DNA of 64,000 nt from Micromonospora trifolii (GTDB lineage: Bacteria > Actinomycetota > Actinomycetes > Mycobacteriales > Micromonosporaceae): contig NZ_JAKKFD010000017.1 in NCBI RefSeq assembly GCF_022229005.1, forward strand, positions 124,001 to 188,000. The letters are read 5' to 3'. Of this stretch, positions 7,381 through 16,680 are shown in pieces. Each line of letters begins with the position of its first letter. The stretch's first letter is position 1. The notes under the pieces were generated by a model. That model saw nothing but the letters and a program-made list of their open reading frames with translations. It did no database searches and was not told the origin of the DNA. The position numbers and the translations under genes were made by a program.

Positions 7381-8190
7381 GTGATCACGCTGATCCTGCC
7401 CCGGCTGGTCGACGTCTCCGCCGCGTCCCGGCGGTCGGCGTCGGTGTTCGGGCGCAACGTCGCGGCGCTGAAGCCGGTCTACTGGCTGCTGCTGCTCTCC
7501 GGCTTCGTGGAGCCGTTGCTCTACCTGCTGTCCATCGGGGTGGGCGTCGGCGCGCTGGTCGGCGACCTGCCGTTGCCTGGCGGGCGGCTGGTCTCGTACG
7601 CCGAGTTCGTGGCCCCGGCGATGCTCGCCTCCTCGGCGATGACCGGGGCGATCTCGGAGACCACCTTCAACTTCTTCGGCAAGATGAAGTACATGAAGCT
7701 GTACGACGGGATGATCGCCACCCCGGTACGGCCGTTCGAGATCGCCGTGGGCGAGTTGGGTTGGGCGATGCTGCGGGGCAGCGCCTACTCGGCGGCGTTC
7801 CTCGGGGTGATGGTCGCGCTGGAGTTGACCAGCGTCGCCCGCGCGCTGACCGCCCTTCCGGCCGCGGTGCTCGTCGGGTTCGCGTTCGGAGCGCTCGGCA
7901 TGGCGATCTCGACCTTCATGCGGAGCTGGCAGGATTTCGACCTGATGGGCTCCGCGCAGTTCACGCTCTTTCTCTTCTCCGGCACCTTCGTGCCGGCGCA
8001 GGCCTACCCGACGTTGCTGCACTGGCTCGTCGAGATCACCCCGCTGTACCGGTCGGTGCACCTGATCCGGGGGGTCGCGCTGGGCAGTGGTGGTTGGCTC
8101 TGGCTGCTCGACGTGCTCTACCTGCTGGCGATGGTGGCGGTCGGTCTGCTGGTGGCTTCTCGCCGAATGGCGAGGTTGCTCTACAAGTAG
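7381..8190 (+). CDS. ABC-2 type transporter permease (second)
   Basis: A 269-residue paralogue of the preceding permease with the same fold: an N-terminal helix pair (FGRNVAALKPVYWLLLLSGFVEP is its entry), a loop containing SYAEFVAPAMLASSAMTGAI and the C-terminal LFLFSGTFVPAQAYP motif. An AG-rich Shine-Dalgarno (agagagg) precedes GTG 7381. Two non-identical permeases with one ATPase is the DrrAB/NodIJ-like arrangement used for export of lipids or amphipathic drugs. The substrate is unknown. Confidence 0.85.
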   Translation: MITLILPRLVDVSAASRRSASVFGRNVAALKPVYWLLLLSGFVEPLLYLLSIGVGVGALVGDLPLPGGRLVSYAEFVAPAMLASSAMTGAISETTFNFFGKMKYMKLYDGMIATPVRPFEIAVGELGWAMLRGSAYSAAFLGVMVALELTSVARALTALPAAVLVGFAFGALGMAISTFMRSWQDFDLMGSAQFTLFLFSGTFVPAQAYPTLLHWLVEITPLYRSVHLIRGVALGSGGWLWLLDVLYLLAMVAVGLLVASRRMARLLYK

Positions 8191-8254
8191 GGGTTATCCG
8201 CGCCCGCCGACGGGGCATGTCCGGAGGTGACACCGCCGATCAGGAGGAGGGGCG

Positions 8255-9277
8255 ATGGCCTCGGACGAGTCTTCCGCCCAGCGTGAGCGTGATCCCGCCA
8301 CCACGCCGGTCGGGCCCGACGCGGGCCCGGACAGCCCCACCGACCTGCCCGGCAGTGGCTGGAAGGCGGCGATGCGCCGGACGATCACCGAATTCCAGGA
8401 CGACAGCCTGACCGACTGGGCGGCGGCACTGACCTACTACGGGGTGCTGTCCATCTTCCCCGGCCTGCTGGTGCTGATCTCCCTGCTCGGCCTGCTCGGC
8501 GAGAGCGCCACCGAGGGCGTCAGGGACACCGTCAACCAGGCGGTGCCGAACGACAGCATCCGGCAGATCATCACCGAGGCGATCGGCACGGCGGACAAGA
8601 ACGGTGGCCTGGCCAGCATCGCGGCGATCATCGGTCTGTTGGCCGCGTTCTGGTCCGCGTCCGGCTACATCGGTGCGTTCATGCGTGCGTCAAACACCAT
8701 CTACGACGTGCCGGAGGGGCGGCCGATCTGGAAGACGCTCCCGATCCGGCTCGGCGTGACTGCTGTGGTCGGGGTGCTGCTGCTGGTCAGCGCGGTGATC
8801 GTGGTTTTCACCGGGCGTCTCGCCGAATCGGTCGGTGACGTGATCGGGTTGGGCTCGACGGCCGTCACGGTGTGGGACGTCGCCAAGTGGCCGGTCCTGC
8901 TGATCCTGGTCAGCCTGATGTTCGCGATCCTCTACTGGGCCTCGCCGAACGCGCGGCACGGCGGCTTCCGCTGGGTCAGCCCGGGCGGGGTGCTGGCAGT
9001 GGTGATCTGGCTGGTGATCTCCGGCCTGTTCGCCTTCTACGTGAGCAACTTCGGCTCGTACGACAAGACGTACGGGACGCTGGCCGGGGTGATCATCTTC
9101 TTGGTCTGGCTCTGGCTGAGCAACATCGCGATCCTGCTGGGGGCGGAGTTCGACGCGGAGTTGGAGCGCGGCCGCGCCATCTCGGCTGGCCACGCCGCGG
9201 ACGACGAGCCGTACGTCGAGCTGCGCGACGACCGCAAGCTCAAGAAGAAGCGCAACCAGCGCGGATCAGTCGATTGA
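8255..9277 (+). CDS. YihY/virulence factor BrkB family membrane protein
   Basis: A 340-residue protein with about six membrane helices. It has the family hallmark DWAAALTYYGVLSIFPGLL near residues 52-70, then FWSASGYIGAFMRA and NFGSYDKTYGTLAGVIIFLVWLWLSN. The C-terminus is hydrophilic and lysine-rich. Function in the family is unsettled (inner membrane protein, not an RNase BN). ATG 8255 has a strong AGGAGGAGG. It follows the ABC permeases by 64 bp and may be the last gene of that transcript, since a strong hairpin follows its stop. Confidence 0.92.
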   Translation: MASDESSAQRERDPATTPVGPDAGPDSPTDLPGSGWKAAMRRTITEFQDDSLTDWAAALTYYGVLSIFPGLLVLISLLGLLGESATEGVRDTVNQAVPNDSIRQIITEAIGTADKNGGLASIAAIIGLLAAFWSASGYIGAFMRASNTIYDVPEGRPIWKTLPIRLGVTAVVGVLLLVSAVIVVFTGRLAESVGDVIGLGSTAVTVWDVAKWPVLLILVSLMFAILYWASPNARHGGFRWVSPGGVLAVVIWLVISGLFAFYVSNFGSYDKTYGTLAGVIIFLVWLWLSNIAILLGAEFDAELERGRAISAGHAADDEPYVELRDDRKLKKKRNQRGSVD

Positions 9278-9284
9278 GCGGCGC

Positions 9285-9316
9285 GTCAGTGGCTGCCGGA
9301 CCCGGCAGCCACTGAC
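9285..9316. terminator. Bidirectional terminator hairpin
   Basis: Arms of 15 bp (GTCAGTGGCTGCCGG and its complement, 9285-9299 and 9302-9316) sit between the convergent YihY gene and the small secreted-protein gene. The stem is almost uninterrupted with a tiny loop. Confidence 0.75.
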
Positions 9317-9338
9317 GTGCGCATTGTCGAGATAACCG

Positions 9339-9812
9339 TTAACTGCAGGCTGAAGTGAGGCACCAGCCGTTGAGCGTGACTACTTGCAGGTCATTCACCT
9401 TGTGCCAGCCGGGGTAATATTTGTTACCCACGCTGTCGTAGTAAATGTAACCGCTGGGCACCTGGAATCCGTCGGTGTCCCGGAAATCGTAGTAGTACCT
9501 CGAGTCGGATGCGCTGCCCTGGCCGGCCGGCAACCACATCGTCTTGCTGTTGGTCGGCCAGTTGCCCGAGAGCTTGATGGATCGGCCGAGCCGGTTCTTC
9601 ACCTCGCCGCAGAAGATCCCGGCGGTGCAGTTCCCGAGGGTGCCGAAGTCGCCCTCAGCAGCGCTGGAAGCGGCCTGCCGGACGGGCGCCGCAGCGGCGA
9701 CACCAAGGTCGGAGCCCTTCGGAGATGGCGCCGCCTGGGCTGCCGATGGCGAGAACAGCGCGACGAACGCTACTGCGGACACGGCCGCGACAAAGCGCGT
9801 CGGTCGATTCAT
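9339..9812 (-). CDS. Small secreted protein, four cysteines, unknown function
   Basis: A 157-residue exported protein. It has a classic signal peptide (RR-free basic start, VSAVAFVALFSPSAAQA, cleavage after AQA near residue 27). The mature part has two cysteine pairs (NCTAGIFC and WCLTSAC at the very end), suggesting disulfides, and a tyrosine-rich centre (SRYYYDFRDTDGF). I do not recognise a family with certainty; it resembles small cell-wall or inhibitor-like proteins of actinomycetes. A good sigma-70 type promoter lies upstream at 9916-9944. Confidence 0.75.
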   Translation of the reverse strand: MNRPTRFVAAVSAVAFVALFSPSAAQAAPSPKGSDLGVAAAAPVRQAASSAAEGDFGTLGNCTAGIFCGEVKNRLGRSIKLSGNWPTNSKTMWLPAGQGSASDSRYYYDFRDTDGFQVPSGYIYYDSVGNKYYPGWHKVNDLQVVTLNGWCLTSACS

Positions 9813-9915
9813 TGGGGTCCTTCCCGTCGGGGTGTTCGGGCACGCCAGAACGGAAGGTCATCGCGATTGGAGAATTGCGGTGCGCGACTCGCCCCGTAGC
9901 TGTCGATGCCCAGGA

Positions 9916-9944
9916 ACGTTAACGACCATGTTGACGACTGTCAA
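9916..9944 (-). promoter_or_regulatory. Sigma-70-type promoter of the small secreted protein
   Basis: Read on the minus strand: -35 TTGACA (9944-9939), 17-bp spacer, -10 TAACGT (9921-9916). The -35 lies inside a palindrome GTTGAC-GACT-GTCAAC (9930-9945), a possible operator. The predicted leader is about 95 nt. The rest of the gap between 9812 and 10356 holds only this and the ROK promoter; I see no gene. Confidence 0.6.
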
Positions 9945-10233
9945 CGTCCTTATCAATTGCGGCGGCGGTGGAGCCGACGATTCGGGTGGGCCGCGGACGT
10001 CCACCTCGGTGGCGTAATCGCTGCTTGAACGCATCGATACCGATTGACACCGACGGTGGTCGATGGGGACGACACCCTCCCTCGGATGCGCCCGGAGGTT
10101 GGTGTCGCCGCGGTGGGGTCGGGGCGGGTTCGTCCGTCGCCTCACCGGTCGGTGGGTACCGGTGCGACGAGGGCTGCACAGCGAAGCCGGTCCATCCCCG
10201 TCGCAAGCGCGACCGAAACTTCTGTCCGTTTGA

Positions 10234-10332
10234 GCAAAAGTTAGCGTCGGAACAGCCGAAGCTCTGGACAGGCGATCCGACCGCTCTTACTGTGTCGGAC
10301 ACAACACATCGACATTGCGTCGATGTGAACGC
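10234..10332 (+). promoter_or_regulatory. Promoter of the ROK/sugar operon, copy 1 of a shared promoter
   Basis: -35 TGGACA (10265-10270), exactly 17 bp, then -10 TACTGT (10288-10293). It is flanked upstream by CAAAAGTT and a GCCGAAG block, and downstream by ACAACAC and CGTCGATGTGAAC. The same boxes, spacing and flanks recur at 25367-25463, so this is likely a regulated promoter recognised by one factor. The ROK protein encoded next is the obvious candidate. Confidence 0.6.
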
Positions 10333-10355
10333 TGCCAAAGAAGAGGGGGACCCGG

Positions 10356-11534
10356 GTGCGCACCGTCGACCCCCTACACGTGCGCCTGTTGCGACTGCTT
10401 CGCGACGAGGGCGCCGTGTCCCGGGCCGAGCTGGGCGACCGGCTCCAGATGCCGCGTCCGCGCATGCTGGCCGAGCTTGATCGCCTGGTGACGCTGGGCT
10501 ACGTGGCCGAGGCCGGGCTCGCCGCCTCCCGAGGCGGGCGTCGCTCGACGCTTGTCGAGCTGAACCCGAAGCTGCGCTTCGCCGCCGTCGACCTCGGTGC
10601 CAGTTCGATGGACGTCGAGGTGGTCAACGGCCGCCTCGAACCGGTGGCCCACTACGCCGAGGCGGCCGACATCCGCAACGGTCCGAAGGTGACCCTGCAA
10701 CGGGTGAACGAACTGCTGCACAAGGCCCGGGTCGACGGCGCGTACGAGCGACTGGACGCGGTCGGCATTGGCGTACCCGGCCCGGTCAGCTTCCGCGACG
10801 GCGTTCCGGTCTCACCACCGATCATGCCGGGCTGGGACCGGTTCCCGGTGCGTGAGCTGCTCAGCCGGGAGCACGGCTGCCCGGCCGTGGTGGACAACGA
10901 CGTCAACATCATGGCGATCGGTGAGCGGCACGGTGGCGTCGCCCACTCGGTGGACGACTTCCTCTTCGTGAAGATCGGCACCGGCATCGGGTGCGGCATC
11001 TACCTCACCGGCGAGGTCTACCGGGGCACCGACGGCTGTGCCGGCGACATCGGCCACATCCAGGTCGACTCGCACGGTCCGATGTGCTCCTGCGGCAACG
11101 TCGGCTGCCTGGAGGCGCTGTTCAGCGGCGCCGCCCTGGCCAAGGACGCCGCGGCCGCCGCCCGCAGTGGCACGTCGCCGGCGCTGGCCGAGCGGCTGGC
11201 GCTGCGGGGTGTCGTCACCGCGCTGGACGTCGCCGAGGGCGCCGTCGAGGGCGACGTGACCTGTATCCAGTTGATCCGGGACGGCGGACGGCGGGTCGGC
11301 GGAGTGCTCGCCGGCCTGGTCAGCTTCACCAACCCGTCCATGATCGTGATCGGCGGCGGGCTGGCTCAACTGGGCCACATCCTGCTCGCCGAGATCCGCA
11401 GTGTGGTCTACCGCCGGTCACTGCCGCTGGCCACCGGCAACCTTCCCGTCGTCCTGTCCGAGCTGGGCGGCCGCGCCGGTGTCACCGGCGCGGCGGTGCT
11501 CGCGAGCGACGTCGCCTTCGGGGAAGCCGCATGA
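10356..11534 (+). CDS. ROK-family transcriptional regulator
   Basis: A 392-residue protein with an N-terminal winged helix (VRLLRLLRDEGAVSRAELGDRL, about 7-60) and a ROK sugar-kinase-like domain. The ROK part has a VDLGASSMDVEVV phosphate loop near residue 72, a VDNDVNIMAIGE block and the zinc motif CSCGNVGCLEAL near residue 247. ROK regulators repress sugar operons and release DNA on binding a sugar or sugar phosphate. It heads the transporter operon; an 8-codon frame overlaps its stop and the ATPase GTG lies 37 bp on. GTG 10356 is preceded by GAGGGGGA. Confidence 0.9.
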   Translation: MRTVDPLHVRLLRLLRDEGAVSRAELGDRLQMPRPRMLAELDRLVTLGYVAEAGLAASRGGRRSTLVELNPKLRFAAVDLGASSMDVEVVNGRLEPVAHYAEAADIRNGPKVTLQRVNELLHKARVDGAYERLDAVGIGVPGPVSFRDGVPVSPPIMPGWDRFPVRELLSREHGCPAVVDNDVNIMAIGERHGGVAHSVDDFLFVKIGTGIGCGIYLTGEVYRGTDGCAGDIGHIQVDSHGPMCSCGNVGCLEALFSGAALAKDAAAAARSGTSPALAERLALRGVVTALDVAEGAVEGDVTCIQLIRDGGRRVGGVLAGLVSFTNPSMIVIGGGLAQLGHILLAEIRSVVYRRSLPLATGNLPVVLSELGGRAGVTGAAVLASDVAFGEAA

Positions 11535-11571
11535 AGCTGTTCGAGATTCCGTCGTGAGCGAGGAGGAGACT

Positions 11572-13176
11572 GTGGCTCTGCCCGAGGATGACCCCGCCAC
11601 CGCGTCGGCCGAGGCCGTCGCCGAGGCGCCGCTGGTCGAGGCTCCCGCCGACACCGTCGCGGGCGAGGTGGTCCTGCGCCTCACCGATCTGGTGAAGACC
11701 TTCCCCGGCGTACGCGCGCTCGACGGCGTGCAGCTGGAGGTGCGTGCCGGCGAGGTGCACTGCCTGCTCGGGCAGAACGGCGCCGGCAAGTCCACCCTCA
11801 TCAAGGTGCTCGCCGGGGTGCACCAACCGGATTCCGGGCAGGTGGAGTGGCGCGGTGAGCCGGCCTCGTTCGCCAACCCGCAGGCCGCCATGAAGGCGGG
11901 CATCGCCACGATCTACCAGGAGCTCGACCTCGTCGAGGACCTGTCGGTGGCGGAGAACGCGTTCCTCGGACACGAGTACCGCAACTTCGGTTTCGTCCGG
12001 CGCGGCCGGATGGCCCGGCACACCCGGCAGATCCTCAGCCGGCTCGGCCACGGCGAGATTCCGCCGGGGCGGATGGTCCGGTCACTGCCGGCGGCCGGCA
12101 AGCAGATCGTCAGCATGGCGCGGGCGCTGTCGCACGAGGCCCGACTGATCATCATGGACGAGCCGAGCGCCGTGCTGGCCCACGACGAGGTCGGCAACCT
12201 GTTCCGGATCATCCGAGAGCTGACCGCGCAGGGCATCGCCGTCATCTACATCTCCCACCGCTTGGAGGAGATCCGCGAGATCGGCGACCGGGTCACCGTA
12301 CTCAAGGACGGCCGGACCACGGCGGCGAACCTGCCGGCGCGCGACACCCCGACCCGCGACCTGGTGAGCCGGATGACCGGCCGCACCATCGAGTACGTCT
12401 TCCCGGACCGGCCGACCGACGACTCCGCGGGTGCCGACCTGCTCCAGGTGGAGGGGTTGACCCGCACCGGCGAGTTCGCCGACGTGTCGCTGAGCGTGCG
12501 TGCCGGGGAGATCGTGGGCATCGCGGGGCTGGTCGGCTCCGGCCGTTCCGAACTGCTGGAGACGATCTACGGTGCCCGCCTCCCGGAGGCCGGCACCGTG
12601 CGGATGGACGGAAAGGTCCTGCGGCCCGGCGTCGGCGCGGCGGTTCGCGCCGGCATGGGAATGGCCCCGGAGGAACGCAAGAGCCAGGCGCTCCTGCTCG
12701 GCGAGCCGATCTACCGCAACGTCACGCTGGCCACCTTCGGCCGGTACGCGCGGCTCGGCTTCACCAACGCCGCCAAGGAACGCGCCGAGGCGGACCGGAT
12801 CGCGGAGACCCTGGAGCTGCGGCCCCGGGACGTCGACCGGCCGGTACGCACGCTGTCCGGCGGTAACCAGCAGAAGGTGGTGGTCGGGCGTTGGCTGCTC
12901 GGCGGCACCAAGTTGCTGCTTCTCGACGAGCCGACCCGGGGTGTGGACGTGGGCGCCCGGGCTGAGCTCTACCAGGTCATCCGGGGATTGGCCGCTCAGG
13001 GCGTGGGGGTGCTGCTGGTCTCCAGCGAGGTGCCCGAGGTGCTGGGTCTGGCCGACCGGGTGCTGGTGATGCGGGAAGGGCGGGTCGTCCGCGAAGCCGC
13101 GGCCGGCGAACTCGACGAGAACACTGTGCTTGACCTCGTGATGGCGGGGTCCTTGATGGAAGGCGCACCGGCATGA
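11572..13176 (+). CDS. Sugar ABC transporter ATP-binding protein (tandem, RbsA/XylG type)
   Basis: A 534-residue protein with two ABC domains, the duplicated ATPase of a CUT2 monosaccharide importer. Domain 1 has Walker A GQNGAGKST and a divergent signature SLPAAGKQ. Domain 2 has the degenerate P-loop GLVGSGRSE, signature LSGGNQQKVVVGRWL and Walker B LLLLDEPTRGVDVG, as is usual for RbsA homologues. A 40-residue acidic/alanine-rich N-terminal lead precedes domain 1. GTG 11572 is chosen for its GAGGAGGAG Shine-Dalgarno. It overlaps the permease start by ATGA. Confidence 0.92.
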   Translation: MALPEDDPATASAEAVAEAPLVEAPADTVAGEVVLRLTDLVKTFPGVRALDGVQLEVRAGEVHCLLGQNGAGKSTLIKVLAGVHQPDSGQVEWRGEPASFANPQAAMKAGIATIYQELDLVEDLSVAENAFLGHEYRNFGFVRRGRMARHTRQILSRLGHGEIPPGRMVRSLPAAGKQIVSMARALSHEARLIIMDEPSAVLAHDEVGNLFRIIRELTAQGIAVIYISHRLEEIREIGDRVTVLKDGRTTAANLPARDTPTRDLVSRMTGRTIEYVFPDRPTDDSAGADLLQVEGLTRTGEFADVSLSVRAGEIVGIAGLVGSGRSELLETIYGARLPEAGTVRMDGKVLRPGVGAAVRAGMGMAPEERKSQALLLGEPIYRNVTLATFGRYARLGFTNAAKERAEADRIAETLELRPRDVDRPVRTLSGGNQQKVVVGRWLLGGTKLLLLDEPTRGVDVGARAELYQVIRGLAAQGVGVLLVSSEVPEVLGLADRVLVMREGRVVREAAAGELDENTVLDLVMAGSLMEGAPA

Positions 13177-14300
13177 GCGACGCGACTCCCACTCCCACCG
13201 CGACACCGGAGCGCCCGCAGCTTCCGGCGCAGTCGCCACCGGTGGACCCGGCGGAGACGGCGGTGGCCAGTAACAAGGCAGGATCCGGGGGCAAGCTCTC
13301 CTGGTGGCGGGGTGACGGTGGCGACGGCGCCAAGCGCAACCTCGGTCTGATCGGGGTGCTGGCTGCCCTCATCGTGGTCGGCGCTGTCACCAAGCCCGAC
13401 CTGTACGGCGACCCGAACTGGGTCTGGAACAACGTCCTGGCCATTCTCCAGTTGGCCTCGGTCGTCGGCGTGGTCACTGTCGGGATGACCTTCGTGATCA
13501 TCGGTGGTGGCATCGACCTGTCGGTCGGCGCGATCGTCGCGTTGGCCGGCGTCTGGTGCACCACCGTGGCCACCCAGAGCTACGGCGCTGGCGGCATGAT
13601 CTTCGCCGCCCTCGCTGTCGGCATCTGCGTCGGCCTCGTCAACGGTGTGCTCATCTCGTACGGGCGGCTGGTCCCCTTCATCGCGACGCTCGCGATGCTG
13701 GTGGCCGCACGTGGGCTCGCGGCGTCGATCTCCAACAAGCAGACCCAGGTGTCGAGCAGCACGTTCATCAACGACATCGCGGCGCGCAAGGTGATCGGGA
13801 TCCCGATCCTGGTCTACATCCTCGGCGCGGTGGTGCTGGCCGGTTGGGTGGTGCTCAACCGCACGACCTTCGGCCGGCGGACCATCGCCGTCGGCGGCAA
13901 CCCGGAGGCGGCCCGGCTGGCCGGCATCAACGTCCGGCGGCACACCATGCTGCTCTATGCGCTCTCCGGTCTCTGCTGCGGTATCGCCGCCATCATGCTC
14001 ACCTCGCAGGCGACCTCGGCGCAGGCGGCGATGGCCAACCTGTACGAGTTGGACGCGATCGCCGCGGCGATCATCGGCGGGACGCTGCTCAGCGGCGGCC
14101 GGGGCACGATCGTCGGCTCGCTGCTCGGCGTCATCATCTTCGCCACCATCACGAACCTCTTCGCCATCAACGGCCTCTCCATCGAGGCGCAGAACATGGT
14201 CAAGGGCGGCATCATCGTCGCGGCCGTCCTGGTCCAGCAGTTCCAGTTCAAGTCAGTCACTCGGCTCCTCGCGCGGAACAGGGTCACCACCGCAACCTGA
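13173..14300 (+). CDS. Sugar ABC transporter permease (RbsC/XylH type)
   Basis: A 375-residue membrane subunit of the CUT2 importer, with about ten helices after a 60-residue proline-rich cytoplasmic lead. Family marks include GGGIDLSVGAIVALAGV, FGRRTIAVGGNPEAARLAGI and GGTLLSGGRGTIVGSLLGV. The start overlaps the ATPase stop by 4 bp. Substrate class is a monosaccharide or cyclitol (ribose/xylose/inositol-type transporters belong here); the exact sugar is not readable. Confidence 0.92.
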   Translation: MSDATPTPTATPERPQLPAQSPPVDPAETAVASNKAGSGGKLSWWRGDGGDGAKRNLGLIGVLAALIVVGAVTKPDLYGDPNWVWNNVLAILQLASVVGVVTVGMTFVIIGGGIDLSVGAIVALAGVWCTTVATQSYGAGGMIFAALAVGICVGLVNGVLISYGRLVPFIATLAMLVAARGLAASISNKQTQVSSSTFINDIAARKVIGIPILVYILGAVVLAGWVVLNRTTFGRRTIAVGGNPEAARLAGINVRRHTMLLYALSGLCCGIAAIMLTSQATSAQAAMANLYELDAIAAAIIGGTLLSGGRGTIVGSLLGVIIFATITNLFAINGLSIEAQNMVKGGIIVAAVLVQQFQFKSVTRLLARNRVTTAT

Positions 14301-14397
14301 CGCACCGCACCGTTGTCCTGGCGACGTCGAGACATTCGACGGTGGCCGGGCCTCGCACACCCTCAATAAGTCAAATCCCGCTCCCAGGAGGTCATTA

Positions 14398-15450
14398 ATG
14401 ACCCAGCACAGTCGCGACCTGTCGCGCCGCCGGTTGCTCTTCGGTGGAGCCGCAGTGGGCGCTGCCACCCTGCTCACCGCCTGCACCAGCAACGACACCC
14501 CGGCCGCCAGCACCCAGACCAAGGCCGCCGGAAACACTGAAGGCAACAACGCCCCGGGCAAGAAGGTCGTCATCGGCTTCTCCGCCCCGGCCGCCGACCA
14601 CGGCTGGATGGGCGCCATCCACGCCAACGCCAAGGCGCAGGCCGCGGCCTACTCGGACGTGGAGTTCAAGGAGGTCGACGGTGGGTCGAACTCCGAGGCC
14701 CAGCGCTCGACGCTCGGCACGCTGATCGCCCAGAAGCCGGACATCATCGTCGTGCTGCCGCACGACGGCAAGGAGGTCAACGCCGTTGCCCTCCAGGCCA
14801 TGCAGGCGGGCATCCCGATCGTGAACCTCGACCGGGCGTTCCCCGACGCGCTGGCCTCGCGGCTGGTGATCAAGGGCGACAACTACGGCATGGGCGTCTC
14901 GGCCGGGCACTACATCGGCAAGCTGCTCAAGGACAAGGGCGTCGCCAACCCGGTCATCGGTGAGATCGCCGGTCTGGAGATCCCGCTGACCGTCGAGCGC
15001 AGCGAGGGCTTCAAGGCCGCCCTGGCGACCTACGGGTTCACCGTCAAGAACCGTCGTTCGGCCGAGTTCACCTCGGACAGCGGCCAGCGCGAGGCGGCCC
15101 AGCTGCTCCAGGCGCTGCCGAAGATCGATGCCATCTGGAACCACGACGACGACCAGGGCATCGGTGTGCTCGCGGCCATCAAGCAGGCCAACCGGTCGGA
15201 GTTCTTCATGGTCGGCGGCGCGGGCTCCAAGCTCGCGATCGACGCGATCAAGGCCGACAACAGCGTGCTGAAGGCCACTGTCACCTACAACCCGTCGATG
15301 GCCTCCTCGGCGATCTCGCTCGCGCGGCTCATCGCGCAGGGTCGGGGCCTGGGCGACCTGACGGAGCTGCAGGTGCCGAAGGAACTGACCCTGGCCTCGG
15401 AGACGATCACCAAGGAGAACGCGAGCAGCTACGACAAGCTCGGGTTCTGA
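14398..15450 (+). CDS. Sugar ABC transporter substrate-binding lipoprotein
   Basis: A 350-residue periplasmic-binding-protein type 1 (ribose-binding-like) protein. It has an RRR basic start, a hydrophobic stretch and a lipobox LTAC with Cys29, so it is probably Tat- or Sec-exported and lipid-anchored. The mature sequence has IGFSAPAADHGWMGAIHANAK, IPIVNLDRAF and WNHDDDQGIGVLAAI, typical of RbsB homologues. ATG 14398 has AGGAGG six bases upstream. It lies 97 bp after the permease in the same operon. Confidence 0.92.
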   Translation: MTQHSRDLSRRRLLFGGAAVGAATLLTACTSNDTPAASTQTKAAGNTEGNNAPGKKVVIGFSAPAADHGWMGAIHANAKAQAAAYSDVEFKEVDGGSNSEAQRSTLGTLIAQKPDIIVVLPHDGKEVNAVALQAMQAGIPIVNLDRAFPDALASRLVIKGDNYGMGVSAGHYIGKLLKDKGVANPVIGEIAGLEIPLTVERSEGFKAALATYGFTVKNRRSAEFTSDSGQREAAQLLQALPKIDAIWNHDDDQGIGVLAAIKQANRSEFFMVGGAGSKLAIDAIKADNSVLKATVTYNPSMASSAISLARLIAQGRGLGDLTELQVPKELTLASETITKENASSYDKLGF

Positions 15451-15471
15451 CATACCGGGGGGAGACCCACC

Positions 15472-16680
15472 TTGTCCACGACAGACAGAGAACTGCGGGT
15501 CGGCATGGTCGGCTACGCGTTCATGGGCGCCGCGCACTCACAGGCGTGGCGCACCGTGAACCGCGTCTTCGACCTGCCGGCGCGGGCCCGGATGGCGTTG
15601 ATCTGCGGCCGAGACACAGCGAAGGTGGCTGATGCCGCCGACACACTCGGCTGGGACGCGTACACCACCGACTGGCGTGACCTGATCAACCGGGATGACA
15701 TCGACGTTGTCGACATCTGCACCCCGGGCGACAGCCACGCCGAGATCGCTCTCGCCGCGTTGGCCGCGGGCAAGCACGTTCTGTGCGAGAAGCCGCTGGC
15801 CAACTCGGTGGAGGAGGCACGGGCGATGACCGCTGCGGCGGATGTAGCCCGGGCCTCCGGAGTGCGGTCGATGTGCGGGTTCAACTACCGCCGGGTCCCC
15901 GCGGTCACGATGATGCGCCAGTTGGTCGCCGACGGACGGCTCGGGGTGATTCGACACGTCCGTGCGACGTACCTGCAGGATTGGATCGTGGACCCGCAGT
16001 TCCCGCTGGTCTGGCGGTTGCAGAAGGACAGGGCGGGCTCCGGCGCGCTCGGTGACATCGGTGCGCACATCATCGACCTGACCCAGTTCGTCACGGGTCA
16101 GCGGATCAGCGGCGTCAGCGCGGTCACCGAGACCTTCGTCAAGGAGCGGCCGTTGCCGGCCGAGTCGAGCGGTCTGGCGGCCTCGGTGGACGGCCACACG
16201 GCCCCCACCGGGGCTGTCACAGTCGACGACGCCGCTGTCTTCGTGGCGCGACTCGACGGTGGCGCCCTGGCCACGTACGAGGCGAGCCGGTTCGCGACCG
16301 GCCGGAAGAACGCGCTCCGCGTCGAGATCAACGGCTCGCTGGGCAGCGTGGTCTTCGACCTGGAGCGCCTCAACGAGCTGGAGTTCTACGACGCGACCCG
16401 TCCGGCCGTGGAGCAGGGCTTCAGCCGCATCCTGGTGACCGAGGGCGAGCACCCGTACATGTCGGCGTGGTGGCCCCCGGGCCACATCATCGGCTACGAG
16501 CACTCGTTCACGCACGAGATGCGCGATTTCATCGAGGCGGTCGCCACCGGTGTGGACCCGACTCCCTCCTTTGCCGACGCGTTGCAGGTCCAGCTGGTGC
16601 TGGACGCGGTGGCCCGTTCGGCGGAGCTCGGCTCGTCCTGGGCCGAGGTGGAACCGACGCTGACCGCGGCGGCTGTCTGA
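15472..16680 (+). CDS. Gfo/Idh/MocA-family oxidoreductase
   Basis: A 402-residue NAD(P)-dependent sugar or cyclitol dehydrogenase. The Rossmann glycine motif GYAFMGA is at 14-20 and the catalytic-lysine motif EKP at 106-108. A substrate-site GALGDIGAHIIDL block follows. Members oxidise or reduce ring hydroxyls (inositol, glucose, 3-keto-glycosides). Being the last gene after an importer, it probably acts on the imported sugar. TTG 15472, preceded by GGGGGGAG, is the likely start. Confidence 0.9.
   Translation: MSTTDRELRVGMVGYAFMGAAHSQAWRTVNRVFDLPARARMALICGRDTAKVADAADTLGWDAYTTDWRDLINRDDIDVVDICTPGDSHAEIALAALAAGKHVLCEKPLANSVEEARAMTAAADVARASGVRSMCGFNYRRVPAVTMMRQLVADGRLGVIRHVRATYLQDWIVDPQFPLVWRLQKDRAGSGALGDIGAHIIDLTQFVTGQRISGVSAVTETFVKERPLPAESSGLAASVDGHTAPTGAVTVDDAAVFVARLDGGALATYEASRFATGRKNALRVEINGSLGSVVFDLERLNELEFYDATRPAVEQGFSRILVTEGEHPYMSAWWPPGHIIGYEHSFTHEMRDFIEAVATGVDPTPSFADALQVQLVLDAVARSAELGSSWAEVEPTLTAAAV

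Noticed and set aside
8690..9193. Minus-strand frame inside the YihY gene
   Set aside because: Composition and lack of a ribosome site mark it as a shadow of the membrane protein gene.
11531..11557. Eight-codon frame overlapping the ROK stop, before the sugar ABC ATPase
   Set aside because: It could be a coupling peptide but is too short to support as a gene; the ATPase has its own strong ribosome site.
12082..13239. Long antisense frame opposite the sugar ABC ATPase
   Set aside because: The plus strand has both ABC domains with all motifs; the antisense frame is compositional.
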